Below, piece after piece: positions 19,137-31,682 of a stretch of 64,000 nt of DNA. Below the pieces are notes generated by a model that ran no database searches, had not been told where the DNA came from, and worked only from the letters and a program-made list of their open reading frames with translations. Origin of the DNA: Aeromicrobium phragmitis (GTDB taxonomy: Bacteria > Actinomycetota > Actinomycetes > Propionibacteriales > Nocardioidaceae); contig NZ_RDBF01000008.1 in NCBI RefSeq assembly GCF_003674095.1, forward strand, positions 103,077 through 167,076, given 5' to 3'. The position numbers and the translations under genes are program-made. Every line of letters begins with the position of its first letter. Position 1 is the first letter of the stretch.

Positions 19137-20105
19137 GTGGTCGCTCGCCGACTTCGGGCCCTCATCGCGACCGCCGCCGTCGCCGTCCTCGCCGCCGGCT
19201 GCGGCCTGGAGTCCTCCTCGGGCCGGGTGCTGCCCGCCGAACCAGCTGCCATCGAGCGGTACGAGCAGCTGGAGGACGCCGAGCTGACGGTCGTGGCGAA
19301 GAACTTCACCGAACAGCTGATCCTCGGCAACATGATCTCGATCGCGCTCAGCACCGCGGGCGCGGACGTCACCAATCTCAGCAACACCCCGGGTTCCTTC
19401 GGCGCGCGCGCTGCGCTCATCGACGGTGATGCGGACGTGTCGCCGGAGTACACCGGCACCGGCTGGATCAACTACCTCGGCAACGACGAGCCGATCCCGG
19501 GGGAGGAGGAGCAGTGGCAGGCCGTCAAGGAGGCGGACGCCGAGAACGGGCTGGTGTGGCTCCCTCCCGCGCCGGCCAACAACACCTATGCCTTCGCGAT
19601 CCGCGAGGAGAAGGCCGAGGAGCTCGGCGTCACGAAGTTCTCCCAGCTCACCGAGCTGCCACCGCAGGAGCTGACCTTCTGCGTCGAGCCGGAGTTCGCC
19701 AGCCGCAACGACGGGTTCGAGCCGATGCTCGCCACGTACGGACTTGCGCCGAACCAGCTCGGCGAGGTGCTCACGCTCGACACCGGCGTCGTCTACACCG
19801 CGACGGCCAACGGCCGCTGCAACTTCGGCGAGGTGTTCACGACCGACGGCCGCATCCCCGGCCTGAACCTGCGCGTGCTCGAGGACGACCGGCAGTTCTT
19901 CCCGCTCTACAACCTCTCCATGGTCGTGCGCACCGAGGTGCTGGAGGAGTACCCCGCGATCGAGGAGATCCTCGGGCAGATCACCCCGCGCCTCACCAAC
20001 GAGGTGCTGCAGGAGCTCAATGCGCGCGTGGACTCCGAGGGGCAGGATCCTGCCATCGTGGCGCGCGACTGGCTCGTCGACGAGGGCCTCGTCGCCATGC
20101 CCTGA
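19137..20105 (+). CDS. Osmoprotectant-binding lipoprotein (OpuCC-like)
   Basis: Extracellular substrate-binding protein anchored by lipid, 322 residues. The signal peptide ends in the lipobox LAAGC (Cys about 22). The mature OpuAC-like domain contains VVAKNFTEQLILGNMISIAL near 51-70, a hallmark of glycine betaine/choline-binding proteins of the OpuC type, and DADVSPEYTGTGW near 97. Substrate choice among betaine, choline and carnitine cannot be set by eye. A hairpin overlaps its end and the REP-like array follows. Confidence 0.88.
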   Translation: MVARRLRALIATAAVAVLAAGCGLESSSGRVLPAEPAAIERYEQLEDAELTVVAKNFTEQLILGNMISIALSTAGADVTNLSNTPGSFGARAALIDGDADVSPEYTGTGWINYLGNDEPIPGEEEQWQAVKEADAENGLVWLPPAPANNTYAFAIREEKAEELGVTKFSQLTELPPQELTFCVEPEFASRNDGFEPMLATYGLAPNQLGEVLTLDTGVVYTATANGRCNFGEVFTTDGRIPGLNLRVLEDDRQFFPLYNLSMVVRTEVLEEYPAIEEILGQITPRLTNEVLQELNARVDSEGQDPAIVARDWLVDEGLVAMP

Positions 20106-20120
20106 CCGCCCCCGGGCGGT
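20105..20120 (+). terminator. Short GC hairpin at the end of the osmoprotectant operon
   Basis: ACCGCCC/GGGCGGT stem with a two-base loop, starting at the last base of the stop codon and running into the first REP-like unit. There is no T-run, so any terminator effect would be through the hairpin alone. Confidence 0.4.
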
Positions 20121-20348
20121 GACCTATCACGCACCGGTCGGCCCACGCGCCTCAGGCGGTGAGCTATCACGCACATTTGGTCGTTGAGCGCGGGATAACT
20201 CACCGCTCGGCACGCGGCTGCCCACGCGCGCCTCGGGCGGTGAGCTATCACGCACATTCGGTCGTTGGGTGTGGGATCAGCCACCGCCCGGACCGCGGGT
20301 GTGGGATCAGCCACCGCTGGGCCCCACGGCTGCGGGATAAATCACCGC
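20116..20348. repeat. REP-like hairpin array, cluster B (seven units)
   Basis: Seven 18-19 nt units lie between the transporter operon and pyrR. Plus orientation units are at 20116-20133, 20156-20174 and 20237-20255. Inverted units are at 20189-20206, 20269-20287, 20299-20317 and 20330-20348. Consensus is GCGGTGAGCTATCACGCA; inverted units read like TGCGGGATAACTCACCGC. Two plus/inverted pairs share the linker ACATTYGGTCGTTG, giving a near-duplicate of about 70 nt at 20143-20210 and 20222-20291. An apparent reading frame through the array is just the repeat and is not called as a gene. Confidence 0.9.
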
Positions 20349-20437
20349 TCGGCAGCGCGGATGCGACGCACGACACAGGGCGTTTCCCGCCGTCATGAGC
20401 GCCGCCTCGCGCTGCTAGACTGAGCTGACCGACGACA

Positions 20438-20471
20438 TCCTTTAACCACCGTCCCGTGAGGCGGAGAAGGA
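20438..20471 (+). promoter_or_regulatory. PyrR-binding RNA element over the pyrR ribosome-binding site
   Basis: TCCTT (20438-20442) pairs with AAGGA (20467-20471) and CCG (20449-20451) with CGG (20462-20464), leaving the loop TCCCGTGAGG. This matches the PyrR-binding loop of pyr leaders (UCCNGUGAGG core). The 3' strand is part of the AAGGAGG Shine-Dalgarno before the ATG at 20479, so UMP-bound PyrR would be expected to block translation. A TAGACT at 20416-20421 may be the -10 box. No terminator is present, so control appears translational. Confidence 0.8.
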
Positions 20472-20478
20472 GGTCAGC

Positions 20479-21050
20479 ATGGTGGTGTCCAGCGACGCTC
20501 CCAGACCTGACGACATGCCCGCGCGCACCGTCCTCGACGAACAGGACATCTCTCGCGCACTCACTCGCATCACTCACGAGATCCTCGAGCGCAACCGTGA
20601 CGCCGACGGCGTGCTGCTGCTCGGTATCCCCACCCGCGGCGTCGACCTCGCCCGGCGCATCGCCGCCCGGATGAGTGAGGTGGAAGGCCGGCCGATCACT
20701 CCCGGCTCGCTCGACGTCACGATGTACCGCGACGACCTGCGGATGCGTCCCGCCCGCGCGCTCGAACACACCTCGATCCCCGAGGACGTCGACGGCAAGA
20801 CCGTGGTCCTGGTCGATGACGTGCTGTTCAGCGGCCGCACCATCCGCGCCGCGCTCGACGCGCTCGGTGATCTCGGCCGCCCGAAGGCCGTGCAGCTGGC
20901 AGTCCTCGTCGACCGAGGCCACCGCGAGCTGCCGATCCGCGCCGACTTCGTCGGCAAGAACCTGCCGACCTCGCTGGCCGAGAAGGTCAAAGTCCGCCTG
21001 ACCGAGGCTGACGGCGAGCCCGACTCCGTCACGATCGTGGGAGGTGCCTC

Positions 21051-21054
<4 letters not shown>
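20479..21054 (+). CDS. pyrR: PyrR bifunctional regulator / uracil phosphoribosyltransferase
   Basis: UMP-dependent RNA-binding regulator of the pyr operon with the PRTase fold, 191 residues. The PRPP loop is [18 protein letters not shown] near 109. Also visible are [15 protein letters not shown] near 46 and VTMYRDDLR near 81, which are family signatures. It heads pyrR-pyrB-pyrC-carA-carB-pyrF and sits right behind its own predicted RNA target. pyrB starts at a GTGA overlap. Confidence 0.96.
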
Positions 21055-21997
<943 letters not shown>

Positions 21998-22001
<4 letters not shown>

Positions 22002-22084
22002 GCGAGCGCGAGCGAGTGAATCCTCAGGAGGGTCTCATGCCGGGACCTGCGTATCGTGGGTTCTTCTGGCAGGTGCCGGCATGA
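21998..22084 (+). CDS. Micro-ORF inserted between pyrB and pyrC (28 aa)
   Basis: An ATG overlaps the pyrB TGA (ATGA), and the TGA after 28 codons overlaps the pyrC ATG (ATGA), so the ORF fills the gap exactly. It begins [12 protein letters not shown] and has an internal ATG (22039) behind a good AGGAGG. The DNA start GCATGAGCGAGCGC and end AGGTGCCGGCATGAGC nearly match those of the micro-ORF at 41458. It could be translated for coupling, or be only an inserted repeat. No homology is known to me. Confidence 0.45.
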
Positions 22085-23379
22085 GCACCTTCATCCTCCG
22101 TAATGTCCGCCCGTTCGGCGGCGACGCCGTCGACATCGCCGTCACCGACGGCCTGATCACCGAGATCGGCACCGGCCTGTCCGGCGAGGAGGTCGTCGAC
22201 GGCGGCGGCCACCTCGTCCTCCCCGGACTCGTCGACCTGCACACCCACCTGCGCGAGCCGGGCCGCGAGGACGCCGAGACCGTCCGCACCGGATCGCAGG
22301 CTGCCGCGCTCGGCGGATTCACCTGCGTCCACGCGATGGCCAACACCGACCCGGTCGCCGACACCGCGGGTGTCGTCGAGCAGGTCTACCGGCTCGGCGT
22401 CGAGCACGGCTACTGCGACGTCCAGCCCGTCGGCGCGGTCACGGTCGGTCTGGCCGGCGAGCGGCTCGCCGAACTCGGTGCGATGGCCACCTCAGCCGCC
22501 GGAGTGCGCGTGTTCTCCGACGACGGCAAATGCGTGTCCGACGCCGTGCTGATGCGCCGCGCGCTCGAGTACGTCAAGGCCTTCGACGGCGTCATCGCCC
22601 AGCATGCCCAGGAGCCGCGGCTCACCGAGGGCGCCCAGATGAACGAGGGGCCGCTGTCCGGTGAGCTCGGTCTCACCGGCTGGCCCGCGGTCGCCGAGGA
22701 GGCGATCATCGCGCGCGACGTCCTGCTCGCCGAGCATGTCGGTTCGCGCCTGCACGTCTGCCACCTCTCGACGCGAGGTTCGGTCGAGATCGTCCGGTGG
22801 GCCAAGAGCCGCGGAATCGACGTCACCGCCGAGGTCACCCCCCATCACCTGCTGCTGACCGACGACCTCGTGCGCAGCTACGACCCGATCTACAAGGTCA
22901 ACCCGCCGCTGCGCAGTCCTGACGACGTGCAGGCGGTCCGCGAAGGTCTGGCCGACGGCACGATCGACATCGTCGCCACCGACCACGCTCCTCATCCGAT
23001 GGAGGACAAGGAGTGCGAGTGGAACGTCGCGGCGTTCGGCATGCTCGGCCTGGAAACGGCGCTCTCAGTGGTGCAGCAGACGATGGTCGACACCGGAGCG
23101 ATCGGCTGGGAGCGCGTCGCGGAGGCGATGTCCGCCGCGCCGGCCCGGATCGGCCGGGTCAGCGGCCACGGTCGCCCGCTCGCCGTGGGCGAGCCTGCCA
23201 ACCTGGTGGTGTACGACCCCACCGCGCGGCGCACCGTCGAAGCTGCCGCCAGCGCCTCCCTGTCCCGCAACACCCCCTACGCCGGCCTCGAGCTTCCCGG
23301 CCGGGTCGTCGCCACGTTCCTGCGCGGGCGTGCGACGGTGCTCGACGGTGCGTTGTTCTCTGAAGGAGCCCTGTCATGA
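22081..23379 (+). CDS. pyrC: Dihydroorotase
   Basis: Zn-dependent cyclisation of carbamoyl-aspartate; 432 residues, class I (allantoinase-like) type. Metal and substrate motifs are [17 protein letters not shown] near 52, [11 protein letters not shown] near 141, [12 protein letters not shown] near 224, and [13 protein letters not shown] near 299 with the catalytic Asp. The ATG at 22081 gives the family N-terminus ([13 protein letters not shown]). A longer in-frame reading from 21964 overlaps pyrB and is not credible. carA starts at an ATGA overlap. The small membrane-protein gene found between pyrC and carA in some actinobacteria is missing. Confidence 0.95.
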   Translation: MSTFILRNVRPFGGDAVDIAVTDGLITEIGTGLSGEEVVDGGGHLVLPGLVDLHTHLREPGREDAETVRTGSQAAALGGFTCVHAMANTDPVADTAGVVEQVYRLGVEHGYCDVQPVGAVTVGLAGERLAELGAMATSAAGVRVFSDDGKCVSDAVLMRRALEYVKAFDGVIAQHAQEPRLTEGAQMNEGPLSGELGLTGWPAVAEEAIIARDVLLAEHVGSRLHVCHLSTRGSVEIVRWAKSRGIDVTAEVTPHHLLLTDDLVRSYDPIYKVNPPLRSPDDVQAVREGLADGTIDIVATDHAPHPMEDKECEWNVAAFGMLGLETALSVVQQTMVDTGAIGWERVAEAMSAAPARIGRVSGHGRPLAVGEPANLVVYDPTARRTVEAAASASLSRNTPYAGLELPGRVVATFLRGRATVLDGALFSEGALS

Positions 23380-24527
23380 CCGACCGCCAGCTTGTCCCCG
23401 CCCTCCTCGTCCTCGAGGACGGCCGGGTGTTCCGCGGAGAGTCGTACGGTGCGACGGGCACGACGGTCGCCGAGATCGTCTTCAACACCGGCATGACCGG
23501 CTACCAGGAGACGCTCACCGACCCCTCGTACCGCGGCCAGATCGTCGTGATGACAGCGCCGCACATCGGCAACACCGGCGCCAACCTCGAAGACTTCGAA
23601 TCCCGCCGGGTCTGGGTGAGCGGTTACGTCGTCCGCGATCCCGCGCGGGTGCCGAGCAACTGGCGCTCGACGGAGTCGCTCGACGACCTGCTCCGCGCCC
23701 AGGGCGTCGTCGGCATCAGCGGGGTCGACACCCGCGCGCTCACCCGTCACCTCCGTGAGCGCGGCTCGATGCGCGCCGTCATCAGCACCGAGACCGCCGA
23801 CGTCGAGGCACTCGTCGCGCAGGCCAACGCCGCGCCCGAGATGGCCGGCTCGAACTTCCTCGCCGACGTCACGACGCAGGAGGCGTACGTGGTGCCGGCT
23901 CAGGGTGAGAAGCGGTTGACCGTCGCCGCGCTCGACCTCGGCATCAAGGGCATGACCCCTCGCCGCATGGCCGAACGCGGCATCGAGGTGCACGTCCTGC
24001 CCGCCACGTCCAGCCTCGACGACGTCTTGGCCGCCGAGCCGGACGGCGTCTTCGTGTCCAACGGCCCGGGCGACCCGGCGACCGCCGACCACGCGGTCGA
24101 GGTCATCCAGGGGGTGCTGGAGCGCAAGATCCCGTTCTTCGGCATCTGCCTGGGCAACCAGCTGTTCGGACGCGCGCTCGGCCGCGGTACGTACAAGCTC
24201 AAGTACGGCCACCGCGGCATCAACCAGCCGGTCCAGGACCGCACCACCGGACGCGTCGAGGTCACGGCGCACAACCACGGCTTCGCCGTCGACGCGCCGC
24301 TCGACAGCAACTTCGACACCCCCTTCGGGCCGGCACGCGTGACGCACGTCGGTCTCAACGACGACGTCGTCGAAGGACTCGCGCTGCTCGACCAGACCGC
24401 GTTCAGCGTCCAGTACCATCCCGAGGCCGCGGCCGGTCCCCACGACGCCGCGTACCTCTTCGACCGCTTCGTCGACGCCATGACCGGTGAGTTCGCCGAC
24501 AGCACCACGCAGGAAGGGAACCGCTGA
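23376..24527 (+). CDS. carA: Carbamoyl-phosphate synthase small (glutaminase) subunit
   Basis: Supplies ammonia from glutamine to CarB; 383 residues. The N-terminal small-subunit domain contains [19 protein letters not shown] near 30. The class I glutamine amidotransferase domain has the nucleophile Cys in [14 protein letters not shown] near 254, and the His/Glu pair in [12 protein letters not shown] near 347. It serves both pyrimidine and arginine synthesis, since no second carA is in the arginine operon. It is followed 1 nt later by carB with GGAAGGGAA as ribosome-binding site. Confidence 0.97.
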   Translation: MTDRQLVPALLVLEDGRVFRGESYGATGTTVAEIVFNTGMTGYQETLTDPSYRGQIVVMTAPHIGNTGANLEDFESRRVWVSGYVVRDPARVPSNWRSTESLDDLLRAQGVVGISGVDTRALTRHLRERGSMRAVISTETADVEALVAQANAAPEMAGSNFLADVTTQEAYVVPAQGEKRLTVAALDLGIKGMTPRRMAERGIEVHVLPATSSLDDVLAAEPDGVFVSNGPGDPATADHAVEVIQGVLERKIPFFGICLGNQLFGRALGRGTYKLKYGHRGINQPVQDRTTGRVEVTAHNHGFAVDAPLDSNFDTPFGPARVTHVGLNDDVVEGLALLDQTAFSVQYHPEAAAGPHDAAYLFDRFVDAMTGEFADSTTQEGNR

Positions 24528-24528
24528 C

Positions 24529-27839
<3,311 letters not shown>

Positions 27840-27843
<4 letters not shown>

Positions 27844-28664
27844 GCTTCGGGTCGCGGGCGCTCGCGGCGATGCAGGCGTACGGCCCGGCCTGCGTCGGCA
27901 TCGATCCGCACCCCGGACTCCTCGAGGAGTGGGGCGTGGGCGACTCGATCGACGGACTCGAACGCTTCGCGGCGACTTGCGTCGAGGCGTTCGCCGGGAG
28001 AGCTGCGTTCGTCAAGCCGCAATCGGCGTTCTTCGAGCGGTTCGGCGCGCGCGGCGTGGCGGTGCTCGAACGCACGATCGCCGACCTGCGGCACACCGGC
28101 AGCCTCGTCATCCTCGACGCCAAGCGCGGTGACATCGGTTCGACGGCCGCGGCGTATGCCACGGCCTACCTCGACGACGACTCGCCGATGGCGGCGGACG
28201 CGATCACCGTCAGCCCGTACCTCGGGTTCGGGACGCTCGCGCCGTTCTTCACCGCGGCCGAGCAGAACGACGCCGGCGTCTTCGTGCTCGCACTGACGTC
28301 GAACCCCGAGGCACCGCAGGTCCAGCACGCGCTCACCGGCACCGGCGACACGGTCGCCGGCTCGATCCTGGCCCAGTTACGGGCCGCGAACGCCGGTATC
28401 GAGCCGATGGGGCCGCTCGGTGCGGTCGTCGGAGCGACGATCGGGCATACGGCCGAGGACCTCGACATCAACGGCCCGCTGCTCGTGCCCGGGTATGGCG
28501 CGCAAGGGGGCACGCTGGCCGACCTCGGCAGGATCTTCGGGGACGTCCGGGACGCGATCATCGTGTCCACCTCGCGCGGGGTGCTGAGCGCGGGCCCGGA
28601 CGTCGCGGCCCTCCGCGAGTCCGTCCTGCGGCTCAACGACGACCTTGTAGGGTCGTGGTCGTGA
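27840..28664 (+). CDS. pyrF: Orotidine 5'-phosphate decarboxylase (type 2)
   Basis: Last step to UMP; 274 residues, the longer PyrF subfamily common in actinobacteria. The catalytic Asp/Lys motif [16 protein letters not shown] is near 92-107. The phosphate-binding end is [13 protein letters not shown] near 218. It terminates the pyr operon here. pyrD (dihydroorotate dehydrogenase) is not in the cluster and must be elsewhere. The GTG of the next gene overlaps the stop, and a -10 box for that gene lies within its last codons. Confidence 0.95.
28648..28653 (+). promoter_or_regulatory. -10 box of a probable leaderless promoter for the small lipoprotein
   Basis: TAGGGT inside the pyrF 3' end lies 7 nt before the GTG at 28661, with no Shine-Dalgarno sequence. 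Confidence 0.45.
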
Positions 28665-29110
28665 GGAAGCAGTGGGTTTCGGCCGCCGTCGCAGTCCTCG
28701 CGGCGGGCTCGCTGGCCGGGTGTCTGGGCAGTGATCCGTACTGCTCCGCGGTGGAGGAGAACGAGGAGGTCCTGAACTCCTTCGGCGCCGAGCGCACCGA
28801 TGCCGCCTACGCGGAGTATGCCAGTGCGGCGCGGCAGATCGCGGAGGCAGCACCTGAGCGGATCCAGCCCGACTGGGTCACCATCGCCGCCGTCACCGAC
28901 GGCGTCATCGCCGCGCAGGAAGCCGCCGGCGTACCGTTGGAGGAGATGGGCGACTCGGCGACCGTCGCGGCGCTCTCGCAGGAGCAGCGCGACTCCCTCA
29001 ACGAGGCTTATCGGGCGTTCAACGACACGGTCGAGCAGCGCAAGGCGGTCGTCGCCGACATCGACGACCAGTGCGGAGTGACGCTCGAGCAACCCGAGGC
29101 GAAGGAGTAG
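28661..29110 (+). CDS. Small predicted lipoprotein of unknown function
   Basis: A 149-residue secreted protein. An N-terminal signal ([20 protein letters not shown]) ends in the lipobox LAGC with Cys near 21. The mature part is short, acidic and helical, with three further cysteines at most (DPYCSAVEENEEVLNSFG near the start and IDDQCGVTLE near the end) that could form one disulfide. I know no family for it. The GTG at 28661 (GTGA with the pyrF stop) is chosen over GTG 28655. Its insertion between pyrF and mihF is not the usual actinobacterial order. Confidence 0.75.
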   Translation: MRKQWVSAAVAVLAAGSLAGCLGSDPYCSAVEENEEVLNSFGAERTDAAYAEYASAARQIAEAAPERIQPDWVTIAAVTDGVIAAQEAAGVPLEEMGDSATVAALSQEQRDSLNEAYRAFNDTVEQRKAVVADIDDQCGVTLEQPEAKE

Positions 29111-29112
29111 GC

Positions 29113-29433
29113 GTGGCTCTGCCGAAGTTGACCGACGAGCAGCGGCGCGAGGCTCTGGCGAAGGCTGCCGAGGCACGCCTCGTGCGAGCCGAGGTCAAGA
29201 ACCGTCTCAAGCACTCTGGCGCGTCGATCGCCGACGTCCTGGAGCAAGCCAAGACCAACGAGGCGATCGCCAAGCTCAAGGTGCTCGATCTTCTCCAGGC
29301 GATGCCCGGAGTCGGCAAGGTGACGGCCCAGGAGATCATGGCACGGCTCGGCATCGCCGAATCGCGCCGGCTCCGCGGGCTCGGTCCCAAGCAGGAGCGT
29401 GACCTCATCGCCGAGTTCGGTCGTCGCGGCTGA
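29113..29433 (+). CDS. mihF: Mycobacterial-type integration host factor
   Basis: Actinobacteria-specific nucleoid protein that binds and bends DNA; 106 residues, the usual length. A basic helical N-terminus ([20 protein letters not shown]) is followed by the conserved core [20 protein letters not shown] and [19 protein letters not shown], containing a helix-turn-helix-like DNA-binding part. The GTG at 29113 with GAAGGAG upstream gives the family N-terminus. It lies directly before gmk, the conserved neighbour in mycobacteria and streptomycetes. Confidence 0.93.
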   Translation: MALPKLTDEQRREALAKAAEARLVRAEVKNRLKHSGASIADVLEQAKTNEAIAKLKVLDLLQAMPGVGKVTAQEIMARLGIAESRRLRGLGPKQERDLIAEFGRRG

Positions 29434-29434
29434 C

Positions 29435-30034
29435 GTGGGGGCCGGCACACATCGCTCGCGGCTCGTCGTCCTTGCCGGACCCACCGCCGTCGGCAAGGGA
29501 ACCGTCGCTGCGTGCATCCGCGAACACCATCCCGAGATCTGGATCTCGGTCTCGGTCACCACTCGGCCTCCGCGCCCGGGCGAGATCGACGGCCACCACT
29601 ATCACTTCGTGAGCGACGAGGAGTTCGACCGACTCGTCGCCGCCGACGGGCTGCTCGAGTGGGCCACGGTCCACGGCCGGTACCGCTACGGCACGCCGCG
29701 GGCGGAAGTCGAGGAACGACTGGCCCACGGCCGGCCGGCCCTGTTGGAGATCGATCTGCAGGGCGCCCGCCAGGTACGGCAGCGCATGCCGCAGGCGCTC
29801 ATGGTGTTCCTCGCCCCGCCGAGCTGGGAGGAGTTGGTGCGTCGTCTGGTGGGCCGCGGCACGGAGAGCGAGGAGGAACGCGAGCGCCGCTTGAGTACCG
29901 CGCGCGACGAACTCGCCGCTCAAGCCGAGTTCGATGTGACCATCGTCAACACCGAAGTCGAGGAAGCGTGCGCGGCCTTGGTAGACTTGTTCAGATCGGG
30001 AATCACCGAGATTCCCTCAACCCCGTTTCAGTAA
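29435..30034 (+). CDS. gmk: Guanylate kinase
   Basis: Phosphorylates GMP to GDP; 199 residues. The P-loop is [10 protein letters not shown] near 14 (usually GPSGVGKST). The GMP-binding segment [20 protein letters not shown] is near 38, and the LID region has [18 protein letters not shown] near 130. The GTG at 29435, 1 nt after the mihF stop, is preferred. An in-frame GTG at 29399 would overlap mihF by 35 nt and add 12 residues without conserved content. Confidence 0.93.
   Translation: MGAGTHRSRLVVLAGPTAVGKGTVAACIREHHPEIWISVSVTTRPPRPGEIDGHHYHFVSDEEFDRLVAADGLLEWATVHGRYRYGTPRAEVEERLAHGRPALLEIDLQGARQVRQRMPQALMVFLAPPSWEELVRRLVGRGTESEEERERRLSTARDELAAQAEFDVTIVNTEVEEACAALVDLFRSGITEIPSTPFQ
29998..30016 (+). 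terminator. Hairpin at the gmk/rpoZ junction
   Basis: GGGAATC/GATTCCC, a perfect 7-bp stem with loop ACCGA, lies in the last codons of gmk and 45 nt before rpoZ. No T-run follows, so it could be a weak terminator or a processing or stability element in the rpoZ leader. Confidence 0.45.
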
Positions 30035-30061
30035 TCCCACATCACGAGAGGGCGGATCACC

Positions 30062-30379
30062 GTGTCCACCACCCGTTCGGCTGCCGAGGGCATCACCAAC
30101 CCCCCGATCGACGACCTGCTGGAGAAGACCGACTCCAAGTACAAGTTGGTCCTGTACAGCGCCAAGCGCGCCCGCCAGATCAACGCCTACTACTCGCAGC
30201 TCGGTGAGGGCCTGCTCGAGTACGTCGGCCCGCTGCTGGAGACCGAGGTCCAGGAGAAGCCCCTGTCGATCGCGCTGCGCGAGATCAACGAGGGCCTGCT
30301 GACCGTCGAGGACATCGACCCCGAGGCCGAGGCTGCCGCGGCTCAGGCCGCGCGCGACGCCGCTTCCGGCGACGCCTGA
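30062..30379 (+). CDS. rpoZ: RNA polymerase omega subunit
   Basis: Promotes assembly of RNA polymerase by chaperoning beta-prime; 105 residues. The conserved block is [20 protein letters not shown] near 15, followed by [29 protein letters not shown] near 70 is the second conserved helix. The GTG start is preceded by GAGAGGGCGGA. It sits between gmk and coaBC as in most actinobacteria. Confidence 0.96.
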   Translation: MSTTRSAAEGITNPPIDDLLEKTDSKYKLVLYSAKRARQINAYYSQLGEGLLEYVGPLLETEVQEKPLSIALREINEGLLTVEDIDPEAEAAAAQAARDAASGDA

Positions 30380-30409
30380 GCCAGCCGCCGAGCGTCGCAT
30401 GACTCTCGC

Positions 30410-31618
30410 ATGAGCGCGATCGTCCTGGGTGTCAGCGGGGGAGTGGCCGCCTACAAGGCCGCCCTCCTGCTGCGCCTGTTCACCGAGTCCGGTCACGAGG
30501 TCCGCGTGGTGCCGACCGAGTCGGCGCTGAACTTCGTGGGCGCCGCGACGTGGGAGGCCTTGTCGGGGCACCCGGTGCAGACCGCGACCTTCGACAACGT
30601 TCCCGAGGTGCCGCACGTGCGGATCGGCCAGAGCGCCGATCTCGTCGTGGTCGCACCCGCCACTGCCAACACGCTCGCCCGGGCGGCGCAAGGCCTGGCC
30701 GACGATCTGCTCACCAACACCCTGCTCACCGCCCGGTGTCCGGTGGTGTTCGCGCCGGCGATGCACACCGAGATGTGGGAGCACCCGGCCACCCAGGCCA
30801 ACGTCGCGACGTTGCGTGAGCGCGGGGCGATCGTCATCGATCCGGCGGTCGGCCGCCTCACCGGTGCCGACTCCGGCGCCGGACGTCTTCCCGATCCCGA
30901 GGATATTCACGCGGTATGCGTGAACGTGTTGGCCGGGCGCCCGCGTGACCTCGCCGGACGGCGGGTCGTCGTCAGCGCCGGCGGCACCCGGGAGTTCCTC
31001 GATCCGGTGCGGTTCCTGGGCAACCGCTCGTCGGGCCGGCAAGGCCTCGCCCTCGCCGAAGCGGCCGCGGCCCGCGGCGCAGAGGTCACCCTCGTCGCTG
31101 CCAACGTGGCACTGCCGACACCGGCCGGAGTGGAGCGCATCGACGTCACCACCACCGCCGAACTCCGCGACGCCGTGCTGAAATCGTCCGTCGGCGCGGA
31201 CGCCGTCGTCATGGCGGCGGCCCCCGCCGACTTCCGCCCGGCGACGTACGCCGACGCCAAGATCAAGAAGCGGACCGACGGTGCCGCGCCGACGATCGAG
31301 TTGGTCGAGAACCCCGACGTCCTTGCCGAACTCGTCCGCAGCCGCCCGGCGGGTGCCGCCGAACCGTTCATCGCCGGCTTCGCCGCCGAGACCGGCGACG
31401 CGAACGGCAGCGTGCTCGACCACGCCCGCGCCAAACTCGCCCGCAAGGGATGCGACCTGCTGGTCGTCAACGACGTCAGCGGGGGAGGAGTGTTCGGTCA
31501 GGACGACAACGACGTGCTCCTGCTGACCGCCGACGGAGCCGCCGCGCCGGTCGGACGTCGCCCCAAGGCCGAGGTCGCGCACGTCATCTGGGACACGATC
31601 GTCCAACGATTGGGATGA
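30410..31618 (+). CDS. coaBC: Bifunctional phosphopantothenoylcysteine decarboxylase / phosphopantothenate-cysteine ligase
   Basis: Two consecutive coenzyme A steps; 402 residues. The N-terminal FMN decarboxylase (about 1-185) has [11 protein letters not shown] near 7, the catalytic His in [20 protein letters not shown] near 64-83, and [12 protein letters not shown] near 121. The C-terminal ligase has [20 protein letters not shown] near 187. At the decarboxylase flap, where E. coli has a Cys (ACGDIGPGRM), this protein reads [11 protein letters not shown] without Cys. I believe that is common in actinobacteria but have not checked. Confidence 0.94.
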   Translation: MSAIVLGVSGGVAAYKAALLLRLFTESGHEVRVVPTESALNFVGAATWEALSGHPVQTATFDNVPEVPHVRIGQSADLVVVAPATANTLARAAQGLADDLLTNTLLTARCPVVFAPAMHTEMWEHPATQANVATLRERGAIVIDPAVGRLTGADSGAGRLPDPEDIHAVCVNVLAGRPRDLAGRRVVVSAGGTREFLDPVRFLGNRSSGRQGLALAEAAAARGAEVTLVAANVALPTPAGVERIDVTTTAELRDAVLKSSVGADAVVMAAAPADFRPATYADAKIKKRTDGAAPTIELVENPDVLAELVRSRPAGAAEPFIAGFAAETGDANGSVLDHARAKLARKGCDLLVVNDVSGGGVFGQDDNDVLLLTADGAAAPVGRRPKAEVAHVIWDTIVQRLG

Positions 31619-31682
31619 CCGGGCCGGCCTGGCGAGGCCGAGTACAGTGCTAACGACGTCCACCCACAGGAGAATTCATACC

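Noticed and set aside
16520..20105. Phosphonate, nitrate or amino-acid transporter identity for the ABC operon
   Set aside because: Two permeases, the ATPase with a C-terminal CBS-like extension and the FTEQLILGNM-type binding protein fit the OpuC/ProU group best.
20116..20348. CRISPR array
   Set aside because: Units alternate in orientation, spacers are irregular and partly identical, and no cas genes are nearby.
20159..20398. 79-codon frame with internally repeated residues between the transporter operon and pyrR
   Set aside because: Its amino-acid repeats simply reflect the REP-like DNA repeats; there is no ribosome-binding site and it runs through inverted units.
31619..31682. SAM riboswitch before metK
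   Set aside because: The 64-nt gap is too short and shows none of the conserved SAM or SAH aptamer cores.
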